From Osedax fenrisi (Eukaryota > Annelida > Polychaeta > Sabellida > Siboglinidae): 64,000 bases of DNA. A program made the translations under genes and the position numbers. The notes beneath the pieces are model-generated. The model saw only the letters and a list, made by a program, of their open reading frames with translations, made no database searches and was not told the origin of the DNA. The stretch covers positions 1,829,694 to 1,893,693 of the forward strand of contig OZ025242.1 of the NCBI GenBank assembly GCA_964019155.1. Direction: 5' to 3'. This document shows, piece after piece, positions 57,001 to 64,000 of this stretch (position 1 is its first letter; each line of letters begins with the position of its first letter).

Positions 57001-58447
57001 ACGAATCTGTGTTCTTGTATGCATAAAACATCATGTCTGGTTTTTTCAGCTGAAGATACTAGTTCTGGTACCTTCCATTTTCTTTGTAAAGTCTGTGTGT
57101 TTAATGATCCGAAGATCATACTTTTCTTCGACACTAAAAGTTTTGGTGTATTGTGTTTCTCAGTAGCTATTTTTTCGACTGCAACCTGAGATGGAATTGC
57201 AGGACGCGCTCCTTGTTCTGCGCGACGAGCGATGCGGGATGGGATATGTGATTGTGTCATTTAATTTGCTTTCGGTAGCTGGGTAAAATGTGCGGTCGCC
57301 ACTCCATACACAAGTGGGGTTTGCACCGTAACCCTGGTGCGGGTGGCAACAGAGTAATAGGTCTTGCCAAAGGACGACTCTGATTTTTGGTTCAGGACTG
57401 CTTATTGAATAGATTATTCATGTATTCGCAGCTAACACTCCATATCTGGAGGTCTACTTCCCCTATCCACCACCTGGGGACCCGCTGGATGGGAGTTAAT
57501 ATCTCCACACCAGAAAAATTATAATAATATTTAATTACGAGAAATAAAATGTTTATTTCAGCTGACAGTGAATATTGTGAATCAATGTGATTGTTTAATA
57601 GTAATCTAAAAATAGATATATTATGCAATATTTTATATTTTCGTATTATTATTTATAGTTGTATACAAATTGTGTTAGTAATTTTATGCAATCGCAATAA
57701 TGAGAAGATGCATAAATATTTACAAATAAAATTAGCTTTTATAATTTTTATATAAACATTTTAGTCAATACAAAGATTAACAACAAAGCCTTGTGGACAA
57801 TGAACGGATTAGTTTTTACACCAGAAACAAAGAGATCAAATAAAAATATACTTTCAAAGAGATTCAGGTTTTCTCAAAATTGTAATACGAAAGAGCTTAA
57901 CATCAGTTTAGTTAGATTTTTATAATCGACCTACTTAGCTTTCTACATAATCTCATTTTATAAATAACATCTCTATATTATTATATTATTAAGCATATAT
58001 TATTTAATTATAATTAATTTAATTATATTTCCTTTTGTAAATATTTATATATCGATAATAATGCTTATATTAATATATTATCCTGTTATTCACCTACAAA
58101 GATTAGGGATTTCTGATCAAACGAAGAGGCGCGTATTAGTCTATAAAAACGGTTGCGGTAACAAAGGATTCGAAATAGTAGCTAGCATCGATAAATTTGA
58201 AGATGTTAGTAATTAAAAGTTAAAGTTTATTTTCAGTTATATTTTTATCATGAAAATGTAGTCATGAAATAACTTTAAATCATTTTAAAGATAACTAATT
58301 ATATTTGCATATTTTAATAAAATAATTATTTTGATAACTAATAAAAACGAATGTAACGCCAGGCTTTAAGAAATATTTATAAATTTACCTATTGTATAAT
58401 TTTATATACATATATATAATAAATAGTATAGTGACTAAACAATAGAG

Positions 58448-58496
<49 letters not shown>

Positions 58497-61400
58497 TATT
58501 ATATCATTGTTATTATATCTCTAGTAAAAATTTAAATCAATAAAATTAACGTTGAGTATCGATTTATCTAAAAATATATTTAATATGATAGCCTATTCAA
58601 ATTCATAATTATGATTAATTGCCATATACATTATATATATAAATATATATTACTATATAATAGTATATAATATATATTATATAATAATAGAATAATATAC
58701 AATATGTATTAAATCTAATTTAATAGCAATGATGATACATGCGAATAGTAATTAATCACAATTATCAACCTAAAGAGATTATTCCATTACGGATAATTTC
58801 AGATAAATCCATACTCGCCGTTAATTGTATCGATTCGGCGAGCGATAATAGTGTTGCTAATAAACGAGCGCGGGTAACCTGGCGTATCATTAACACACGC
58901 ACGTCTCACACACGCGCTCATCTCGCACAGTTCTTGGTGTCGTGCACGCTGAAACTCGACCTGGGCACCTACGCCAGAGTGCTGTACGACTGGGACGGCA
59001 ACGAGATCAGGAACTTAGACGCAGGTGAGGCAGCAACGTACGGTGTACACTGTACACTGTACATTGTACTCGGTGCGTCGTGTATAAATGCGAATGAACG
59101 GAGTTACTTGTATATTTTTTGGGTAGTTTTAGTATTCTTAATGTTTATTTTGTTTATTTTTTACACGATGATTTTTGATCATTCGTCGAGTCCTTCGCGA
59201 GTACAATTATTCGATCTTATTCATAATTAAATTTAGTGTAAACGGGAAGTCGACTTAGATATAACTTTATGTTATATATAGTTTATTCTTTTTTCAGGAA
59301 CTCATTATTCCGATTATAACTGTACTTTTTATGACTCGTCAGAATGATAAAGGGTAATTGTCTCGATAAGCTCTGCTTCTATAATTACCCGGTTGTTAAA
59401 ACCAATTCGGATAATAATAATAATAGTATACGTATACAGTTAGCGATCGTTTAAACGGAGCCTGAGCGTTACGTGATCACGATATCTTATAACTTAAATT
59501 ATCTATTGTGATGACGATACAAGTTCAAAACTCGTTGAAATAAGCATACTATTACGTAATATTATGTAATGTATTAGTTATACTTTGTTCGCAAAGAAAC
59601 CACCTCTCTTATTATACTTAAATAGCACTAGTTATATTAAACTTACTCTATTTATGTAATTTATATTAAAAGGATATATTATGGATTGAACAAAATTCTC
59701 ACTGTTATTTTACACTATTAACTAATTAACATATCCCTCTCTAACTATCTTTGTATCTTTCTTTCTTGATATGAGAATATTTTATAGACAAATTTTATTA
59801 AAAATATATTCTATAGAAATTTTGATATTTTGATATATATTTTTTCATAACATATATTTCTAAAATCATAGTAGGTATATGTACGATGTAATATAAAGTA
59901 ATGTATTAGTGAATATATATGTATATATATAGCGCATCGATATAGTAAGAGACACAATAATTGTTAACTATGATTAAAAGCATGAATAAAGGATAGGAAA
60001 ACTAAACTAAGACGGATAACATCTACTTACCCCTATTATCACCCGCAGCGCCCGTGATGGACATGTGTCTACAGCGCAGTTCCACGGCTATCCTCGGACC
60101 GTTGTGGGTGTCGCGGGGCGAAGGTTTCAGTCCCAAGGGCGTCGGCGACTTCCTGTCCGGTCTGATCGCGTACACTCGCCTCAAACTCAAGGAAGCCATG
60201 AGCTATCAGCAACAGGTCGTGACCCCGTCGTGACCTCTACGTCGCCGCGCCGTTACCTCGGAGTATCCGACGTAACTGACGCGTGATAATTATATTGAAT
60301 CGAACTAGGCGATAAATAATTTATTAATTAATTTGCTAATTATGTGTGATTCGCGCATACTAAGATGGAAGTACTATCGCTATATCTACGCAATCGACTG
60401 TCCATCAGTCTATCGGAATAACTGTCGTGCTATAATAATCAAACCATTAGTGTACACTTATTTTAATAGATCGATTTAATGCGATTAGATCTACGCGACG
60501 CTCGCATAATTTTACGAGTCGAGTAATCGTTCTCATTTAGTGGCCTATTATATAATATTCAATAAGTCTACATGATTTTCATGTCTAAAGTTACGAGACG
60601 TTCAGCATCCGGAGCTCAGGGTCAAAGTTGAAATAGTCGTGATTCTGTCGATGAGCGACGCCGAAATCGAACAAACATTGGAAATAGTTTGTACTCCCAT
60701 TAACTACGTATCTAAATACGCTAACTATTAAATGATTTAATTAAATGGTTTTATTTAAAATTTGATATTTTATACGAATGTTATATATTATTCTCGTATT
60801 AAATTTAATTTTTCATTAGTTTTCATCCGCTCTCATTTTCATTCTATTTTCTGGTTCAGGACCTTTTCATGACTATTTATTTACTATCGAAACAAGCTAG
60901 AAAAGTATCAGTTTTAGACGATATTTTCAGTAATATATTTTGGAGGCGCTAACAATTTGTAATTCGTATTTGTATCAAATATATTTAATATATTATTCAT
61001 ATATTTATATATATATATATATAATCTACTTTATATAATAAATTATCATAATATTATATAATAATTATTATACATTAATAATATATTATACATTAATGTA
61101 TTATATAGTGTAATTTCGTCTAATTAACAATAAGCATACATGTCACCATTCTTTCATCAGAAGTATATCGATTGCACCAAATATAGGTAGCCAAAGACAT
61201 TGAGGATTTCAGTAACGCGCTGAATCGACTCAAACTTCAGATGGACAAACTCACCGACCAATTGAAATGCGAGGAGGTTCGCGTCATTAGCGCCCTACGC
61301 CTGCTTCGTTACGCCCGGCGTTAATTCTATTCCGTCGAACCGCTCGCGTACAATCGCTATTACGTAACGCGCCCTACGCCCGCTTCGTTACGTGATCGCG

Positions 61401-62303
61401 TATAGATCAATATTACATAACCGTTATCTCGTCGTAGCGTTAGCATACCGACGGTATCGACGGGGATCACTACATCTACGCTACAGTTCAACTAGATCTA
61501 GTTTATACGTATGATATTAACGGCGAGCTAGCACTCAGACTCGCACTTTGTAAACATTAAATCGTATAAATTCACGTTTCCAGCCGCATTTAGCTCAGCG
61601 GTCGACCATTACCAACGACTAGTACCGACGATCGTACGGCGTCGACCTGCCTCTGCACTGACTATAGAACGCCTATCGCGGCGCGCGCACGGTCTTTGTA
61701 TAGTTTCCATTACGCGCGCGTTGAGGCGTAATAAGCTTATCTCGCCCTTGACAAGCTAATACGTTATACACGTATATATACTATTACGTAAGCCTATTCA
61801 CGGCTATACTCGACCCGATAGAAGTGTGGCCGCCTATCATCGTAAGTCTGTGGGCGTGTCCTAATGTCGTAATACCCGTTGTGGTGAATCATGGCGCGAT
61901 TAACATTTATCTATGACCTAACCTCTATTAGAATTATATTATATTATAGTTCGCCTAACCTAAGTTCACCTAACTAGACGCATATACCTCAGCTACGCGC
62001 GCGCACTTCGCCGAACCCAACGGCAGTCGCCTTAACTTTATATATGACTCGCGAACGCATTTATTTAAAATCGCATTTTTACGAATACAAATTATACTAC
62101 TACTACCGCTATAGAAGGAAGGCACGTCGTTCAAACTGAAGCACATCGAGAAGTTCCACTCGGATCACAAGCTGATCGGACAGCGAGGCCTGAGGCTGAA
62201 GGTTTACGCGAACGGAACGCAGGACAACCAGCTGATCATTTTCTTCAACGTGCAGCAGGCGGTGCGAGGCCTCAACGATCGGCCCACGGATATCATGAAT
62301 AGG
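49301..62303 (+). CDS. DCDC1: doublecortin domain-containing protein 1, 5' part of gene (10 exons)
   Basis: Microtubule-associated multi-doublecortin protein. Exons: 49301-49419, 50111-50401, 50684-50837, 53664-53826, 57765-57867, 58102-58204, 58931-59024, 60049-60215, 61187-61276, 62115-62303. All nine junctions have AG/GT borders and matching phases, giving 491 open codons; the gene continues beyond the window after a GTAAGC donor. Domains in order: a short N-terminal helix (IAQYLEELRKTP), a low-complexity linker ending RRPISAPIRP (PVSAP in vertebrate DCDC1), DCX domain 1 (VVTAFRNGSRDVFARITAP to SVGEAFKDP), a linker with LWTMNGL, DCX domain 2 (RVLVYKNGCG to LGPLWVSRGEGFSP), a coiled coil (LNRLKLQMDKLTDQLK), and the start of DCX domain 3 (LRLKVYANGT). 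Block order and spacing agree closely with vertebrate DCDC1 as I remember it. Intron 4 holds an antisense LINE. Confidence 0.9.
50111..50401 (+). CDS. DCDC1: DCDC1 exon 2
   Basis: Acceptor CTTCGCCGCAG; GC-rich. Includes an alanine-rich stretch (AVAVVAAAAAATSS), DAKFIDDHDLWDPATP and the RRPISAPIRP motif; donor GAGAAG/GTTCGC, phase 2 both sides. Confidence 0.85.
50684..50837 (+). CDS. DCDC1: DCDC1 exon 3 (start of DCX domain 1)
   Basis: Preceded by a long pyrimidine tract (50620-50680) and CCGCCAAG. Encodes RSLHRYRPLTIVVTAFRNGS then RDVFARITAPNMKI; donor ATA/GTTAGT, phase 0. An AG seven bases further in would also keep the frame. Confidence 0.8.
51090..52172 (+). repeat. 33-bp minisatellite, about 32 copies, in DCDC1 intron 3
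   Basis: Unit TAATTATATATCAATTCTAT followed by GCCAATAATATAC. Variants (ATCAATT, ATAAATT, ATGAATT; GCCATTAAT) are arranged in partly repeating order, indicating higher-order amplification of several units at once. Confidence 0.95.
52387..52741 (+). repeat. ~117-bp tandem repeat, three copies
   Basis: Units start TAGTCGTAGCCTCAYTCGAT at 52387, 52503 and 52622 and end GGGGTGACCAACCAAT. They are almost identical. The unit is GC-richer than its flanks, with TATAGAAGTTACACATAATA inside. Confidence 0.95.
52941..52987 (+). repeat. TATCCTATTC decamer repeat
   Basis: About five tandem TATCCTATTC units following AATAAAATG. Confidence 0.9.
53664..53826 (+). CDS. DCDC1: DCDC1 exon 4 (end of DCX domain 1)
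   Basis: Acceptor CCTCGCCTCCAG. Encodes LLEMCTDKLGLLSAARRVF, LRDGEEIFTPQQIPRRAEV and FASVGEAFKDPYGGAK; donor AAAA/GTTTGC, phase 1. Confidence 0.88.
54209..57538 (-). mobile_element. full-length RTE-like LINE with 14-bp target duplication
   Basis: The inserted DNA is 54223-57524, flanked by TAATATTTAATTAC at 54209-54222 and 57525-57538. On the minus strand it starts TTATAATTTTTCTGGTGTGG, has a 264-base GC-richer 5' UTR, one ORF, and ends two bases after the stop codon with no separate 3' UTR or poly(A). It lies antisense in DCDC1 intron 4 and makes up most of that intron. Confidence 0.93.
54225..57260 (-). CDS. LINE endonuclease/reverse transcriptase, intact, 1011 aa
   Basis: Single polyprotein that nicks target DNA and reverse-transcribes the element's own RNA. 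The N-terminal third is an APE-type endonuclease: IQEHR (catalytic E), GGDFNAHLG and ASDHRII (the D/N and SDH motifs). The central part is a reverse transcriptase with the expected blocks: KAVGLDEIPAEVWK, NYRGITL, NQNGFRTNRSTSGQ, LLFIDFAKAFDSIDR, GVLQGDTLAPYLF and IDYADDIAV (the catalytic YADD box), then NFKYLGSYI. The C-terminal region has GHCWRSKDE and KRPRGRPAKTYIDQL. The layout fits the RTE group (often annotated as craniofacial development protein 2-like). No stop or frameshift is visible, so the source element may be recently active. The start is the first ATG after the 5' UTR. Confidence 0.95.
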   Translation of the reverse strand: MTQSHIPSRIARRAEQGARPAIPSQVAVEKIATEKHNTPKLLVSKKSMIFGSLNTQTLQRKWKVPELVSSAEKTRHDVLCIQEHRFVHPNIDIKEHNFGKWILITCSAWKNSMNAATGGIGILLNSRAYDKITSVEKINPRIMAIHFEGNPMTTVISCYSPTNVTDEQEVELFYTDLNAFTRNIPKHNVLIIGGDFNAHLGYDDGHKYSLHRETNRNGNMLQSYLQENNLLCLNTHFQKRLGQKWTHTSPNGFKSQIDFLIINKKWKNSAKNCRAFNSFISVASDHRIISAKICLCLRANKKKLCQNKPFNWSTLKDDSDVRKSFITEVKNGYTVLQESEQNESTANSRYNNFEKACKEAATKEIPLKPKMIKRLPWETPYICQKREILHQAAEIKNSDPTSENIKKFTDAQNVLTKMYENEQTEYVTRKIDVIKNAISFKKSALAWKTVNEVSGRKNTEKAKIKANSEKERIQLWHQHFKELLGKPIQTTTNSGNECIVNTNKHLNIETGPFTAPELSKATKSIQNGKAVGLDEIPAEVWKIDDFQEFLLESCNCVYNQESIRRWREGCILPFPKKGNLSITKNYRGITLTPIAAKIYNLMLLNRIRPVIDPILRKNQNGFRTNRSTSGQILTIRRILEGVKAKKLPITLLFIDFAKAFDSIDRLKMENILIIYGIPKDIVNAIMMLYRNTSAMVRSPDGDTPYFEITTGVLQGDTLAPYLFIICLDYILKHSIDDNINLGFTLSQRRSSRHPAIHITDIDYADDIAVTADTIKDAEKMLHQIEEAAEDIGPKINSDKTEYMSLNSKSDNMISRNGNSIKNVDNFKYLGSYIANTENDINTRIAKAWAALNSMIILWKSNLSENLKRSFFRAAVESVLVYGATTWTLTATLEKRLDGAYTRMLRAALNKSWKDHISNKDLYLEIPRISASIRKQRLRFAGHCWRSKDELASDVLLWQPTHSKRPRGRPAKTYIDQLLEDTGCNIDEIPTAMNDRKGWMERVKKCRASSTW
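57765..57867 (+). CDS. DCDC1: DCDC1 exon 5 (linker)
   Basis: Acceptor ACATTTTAG, 226 bases after the LINE target duplication. Encodes NTKINNKALWTMNGLVFTPE and TKRSNKNILSKRF; the WTMNGL core is a conserved DCDC1 linker motif. Donor TTCAG/GTTTTC, phase 2. It is AT-rich and easily missed by composition alone. Confidence 0.8.
58102..58204 (+). CDS. DCDC1: DCDC1 exon 6 (start of DCX domain 2)
   Basis: Acceptor CACCTACAAAG. Encodes LGISDQTKRRVLVYKNGCG and FEIVASIDKFED; donor GAT/GTTAGT, phase 0. Confidence 0.85.
58931..59024 (+). CDS. DCDC1: DCDC1 exon 7
   Basis: Acceptor GCTCATCTCGCACAG. Encodes FLVSCTLKLDLGTYARVLYD and WDGNEIRNLDA; donor GCAG/GTGAGG, phase 1. Confidence 0.9.
59298..59347 (+). 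CDS. DCDC1: possible alternative terminal exon of DCDC1
   Basis: A very strong acceptor (TTATTCTTTTTTCAG) is followed, in the phase that matches exon 7, by 15 codons (THYSDYNCTFYDSSE after the junction Gly) and TGA. Using it would end the protein within DCX domain 2. An inverted pair GGGTAATT/AATTACCC lies just after it (59352-59391). It may be a truncated isoform, a poison exon or an unused site. Confidence 0.3.
60049..60215 (+). CDS. DCDC1: DCDC1 exon 8 (end of DCX domain 2)
   Basis: Acceptor TATTATCACCCGCAG. Encodes PVMDMCLQRSSTAILGPLW then VSRGEGFSPKGVGDFLSGL and LKEAMSYQQQ; donor CAG/GTCGTG, phase 0. The PLWVSRGEGFSP block is the most diagnostic DCDC1 segment here. Confidence 0.92.
61187..61276 (+). 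CDS. DCDC1: DCDC1 exon 9 (coiled coil)
   Basis: Acceptor CCAAATATAG; 30 codons (VAKDIEDFSNALNRLKLQMD, KLTDQLKCEE); donor GAG/GTTCGC, phase 0. Confidence 0.85.
62115..62303 (+). CDS. DCDC1: DCDC1 exon 10 (start of DCX domain 3)
   Basis: Acceptor CTACCGCTATAG. Encodes KEGTSFKLKHIEKFHSDHK, LRLKVYANGTQDNQLIIFF, NVQQAVRGL and TDIMNR; donor AGG/GTAAGC, phase 0. The rest of the gene must lie to the right of the window. Confidence 0.88.
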
Positions 62304-62585
62304 GTAAGCGTGTCGTTGTGTGTGGGCGTATGTGTGGGTGTGTGTGTGGGTGTGTGGATGTGGGTGTATAGCATGAATAGGGTAAGCGTGGCGGTGTGTG
62401 TGGGCATGTGTGTGGGTGTGTGTGGGTGTGTGTGTGTGTATGTGTATATGTGGGTGTATGTGTGGGTGTATGTGTGTGTGTATGTATGTGTGTGTGTGTG
62501 TATGTGTGTGTATGCATATAATGATTAGGGAACGATTGTGTGTGTGTGTGTGTGTGTGTATAGAATGAATAGGATAAGCATGTGT
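62304..62585 (+). repeat. GT-rich microsatellite carrying copies of the exon 10 donor
   Basis: (GTGTGTGGGT)n/(GT)n/TATGTGTG repeats. The donor sequence ATGAATAGGGTAAGCGTG (62295-62312) recurs exactly at 62373-62390, and in degraded form (ATGAATAGGATAAGCATG) at 62565-62582. Confidence 0.9.
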
Positions 62586-62589
62586 ACAT

Positions 62590-63755
62590 ATTTAGGGTAC
62601 ATATTATACATCATTAATATGATAAATAGAATTAATAGGGTGTGAGTTTGTTAGAATATTATTAATCAGGTATGAATGTGTGAATATCATCAATAGGGCG
62701 TTTATGTATGTATGTGTGTGTGCTTATAATGGATAGGATGGGAGCATAACATGGTAACAGATGGACAGGCTACCATTGTATATACGCGATATTTCAACTG
62801 ACTGTTCATCTGGCCAACTGTCCCGCTAAAATAATCACATCAGTTATAGCCACAAGTATTTATTTTTTAAATCGTCTTAACAATAATAATTTAATAAATC
62901 TACAACTCTAATTTTCATTTATTTTTGTATTTCATTATCATAACTGATGTTTCTAAAAAATATATATATATATATATATTTACGAATATATATGAAATGA
63001 TCTTTATCGTGAAACAGTTACGTAATAATATACTCCAAATAAACTTCCGACTATTTGATTGTAATGATATATTGTGATCGTATACGTAATATATAAATAT
63101 CGCAATATCCGAATATTTTTTGTATTGATTAGTGGATATACGTAAATAGTTATAAACATATTAATATAAAATCTAAGTTACGTATATTATGAATTCAATT
63201 AAAATTTCACAATATATTAATAATTTCAACATGTTTCGAATTAAATTCTTGAAGGTGTTCAATTTTCGTATATAAAAATGAATGTGGATTATAATTTTGT
63301 TTTAGTCGATATTATCACCCACCGTTCGTACAAGCTAATTTATTAATAGTCGTTATACTTTCACGATTATTAATCTAGCGGATCAGTTAGGGAATATTCA
63401 TGAAAAATTAAATTTCACTTGTCCTAATTGATCACATTGCTACGGCATCATCATCACCATAGGAAATATGTGATCGTTATTTACATGTCTAACGTTTACT
63501 ATGTAATAATTATTTAGAATACGATTAATCTGATATTATATATTTGTGATCGGACAATATCTCACTATACACTCAATATCACATATTATCTTAATAGCCT
63601 TCTATATTATTTATATTATACTTCTTTATATATATATGTATTATTTAATTATTATCAATTATGATCTATATTATATGTTATCCCTTTTTATATCTACTAT
63701 TATCATTATGTTATGTGTTATCTTCATACTACATTGTCATGTCTACATTTTCATC
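62590..63755. other. intron-like sequence
   Basis: AT-rich, no exon recognised. Confidence 0.5.
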
Positions 63756-64000
63756 CTATTGTTACATTCACTAACACCCCCTTGCCCTATCCCTATTGTT
63801 ACATTCACTAACACCCCCTTGCCCTATCCCTATTGTTACATTCACTAACACCCCCTTGTCTTACCCCTATTCTTACCTTCACTAATACCCCCTTGCCCTA
63901 CCCCTATCACTACATTCATTAACACCCCCTTGCCCTACCCCTATAGTTACATTCATTAACACCCCATTGCCCTACCCCTATTGTTACATTCACTAACACC
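63755..64000 (+). repeat. 37-bp minisatellite, at least six copies, open at window end
   Basis: Unit GTTACATTCACTAACACCCC followed by CTTGCCCTAYCCCTATT, strongly C-rich on the plus strand. Later copies carry CATTAAC and ACCCCTA variants. Confidence 0.95.

Noticed and set aside
54535..57189. Plus-strand ORFs of 64-111 aa inside the LINE
   Set aside because: Antisense shadows of the reverse-transcriptase ORF.
58739..59230. 163-aa plus-strand ORF taken as a gene
   Set aside because: Only 58931-59024 is coding (DCDC1 exon 7). The rest is intron read-through on both sides.

Overview
The window is nuclear DNA from a metazoan, most likely an invertebrate. It carries spliced protein genes with GT-AG introns, a metazoan DCDC1 gene and a PPP1R15-type gene, a replication-dependent histone H2B gene with the animal histone 3' stem-loop, an RTE-type LINE and tRNA-derived SINEs. 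I cannot name the phylum. Base composition is strongly two-state: very AT-rich, (TA)n-laden background with small GC- and CpG-rich islands that mostly coincide with exons. All exon models below are manual, based on splice sites, phase and protein sense, not on transcripts.

Layout. 1-775: 21-bp satellite with a 166-bp higher-order period. 775-13126: a roughly 12.35-kb structure bounded by long inverted arms (775-2763 and 11274-13126). It encloses a 715-bp AGT/AGC array, several palindromic mobile elements, a histone H2B gene (6947-7330, +), a 5'-truncated LINE with a clear 15-bp target duplication, and an unrecognised small gene on the minus strand (9603-11275). 13.1-30.8 kb is mostly repeat-rich intergenic DNA: SINEs, MITEs, tandem duplications, a cluster of perfect palindromes and a few isolated exon-like islands. 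30.8-34.7 kb holds two convergent genes: a PPP1R15-like PP1 regulatory subunit (+) and a 700-aa WLxxK-motif coiled-coil protein (-) whose C-terminus also carries an RVxF-like PP1-docking motif. 35-39 kb holds MITEs including a pogo/Tigger-type element. 39.7-45.6 kb holds an unrecognised minus-strand gene in at least three phase-compatible exons, with a retroviral-type protease fragment in one intron. 45.7-49.3 kb is AT-rich with no gene that I can see.

49.3-62.3 kb is the best-supported gene: the 5' part of a DCDC1 (doublecortin-domain) gene on the plus strand. Ten exons have fully compatible phases and encode 491 residues, continuing past the window. Its fourth intron holds a full-length RTE-like LINE in antisense (54223-57524) with an intact 1011-aa endonuclease/reverse-transcriptase ORF and a 14-bp target duplication. 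The last 1.7 kb is intron-like sequence ending in a 37-bp minisatellite.

Three of the genes point to microtubule or phosphatase biology (DCDC1, the WLxxK coiled-coil protein, PPP1R15), but nothing shows they work as a unit. The most interesting observations are the giant inverted repeat, a duplicated phase 0-0 micro-exon in the 9.6-11.3 kb gene, the intact LINE whose 3' end coincides with its stop codon, an alternative terminal exon in DCDC1, and a DCDC1 splice donor copied inside a GT microsatellite.
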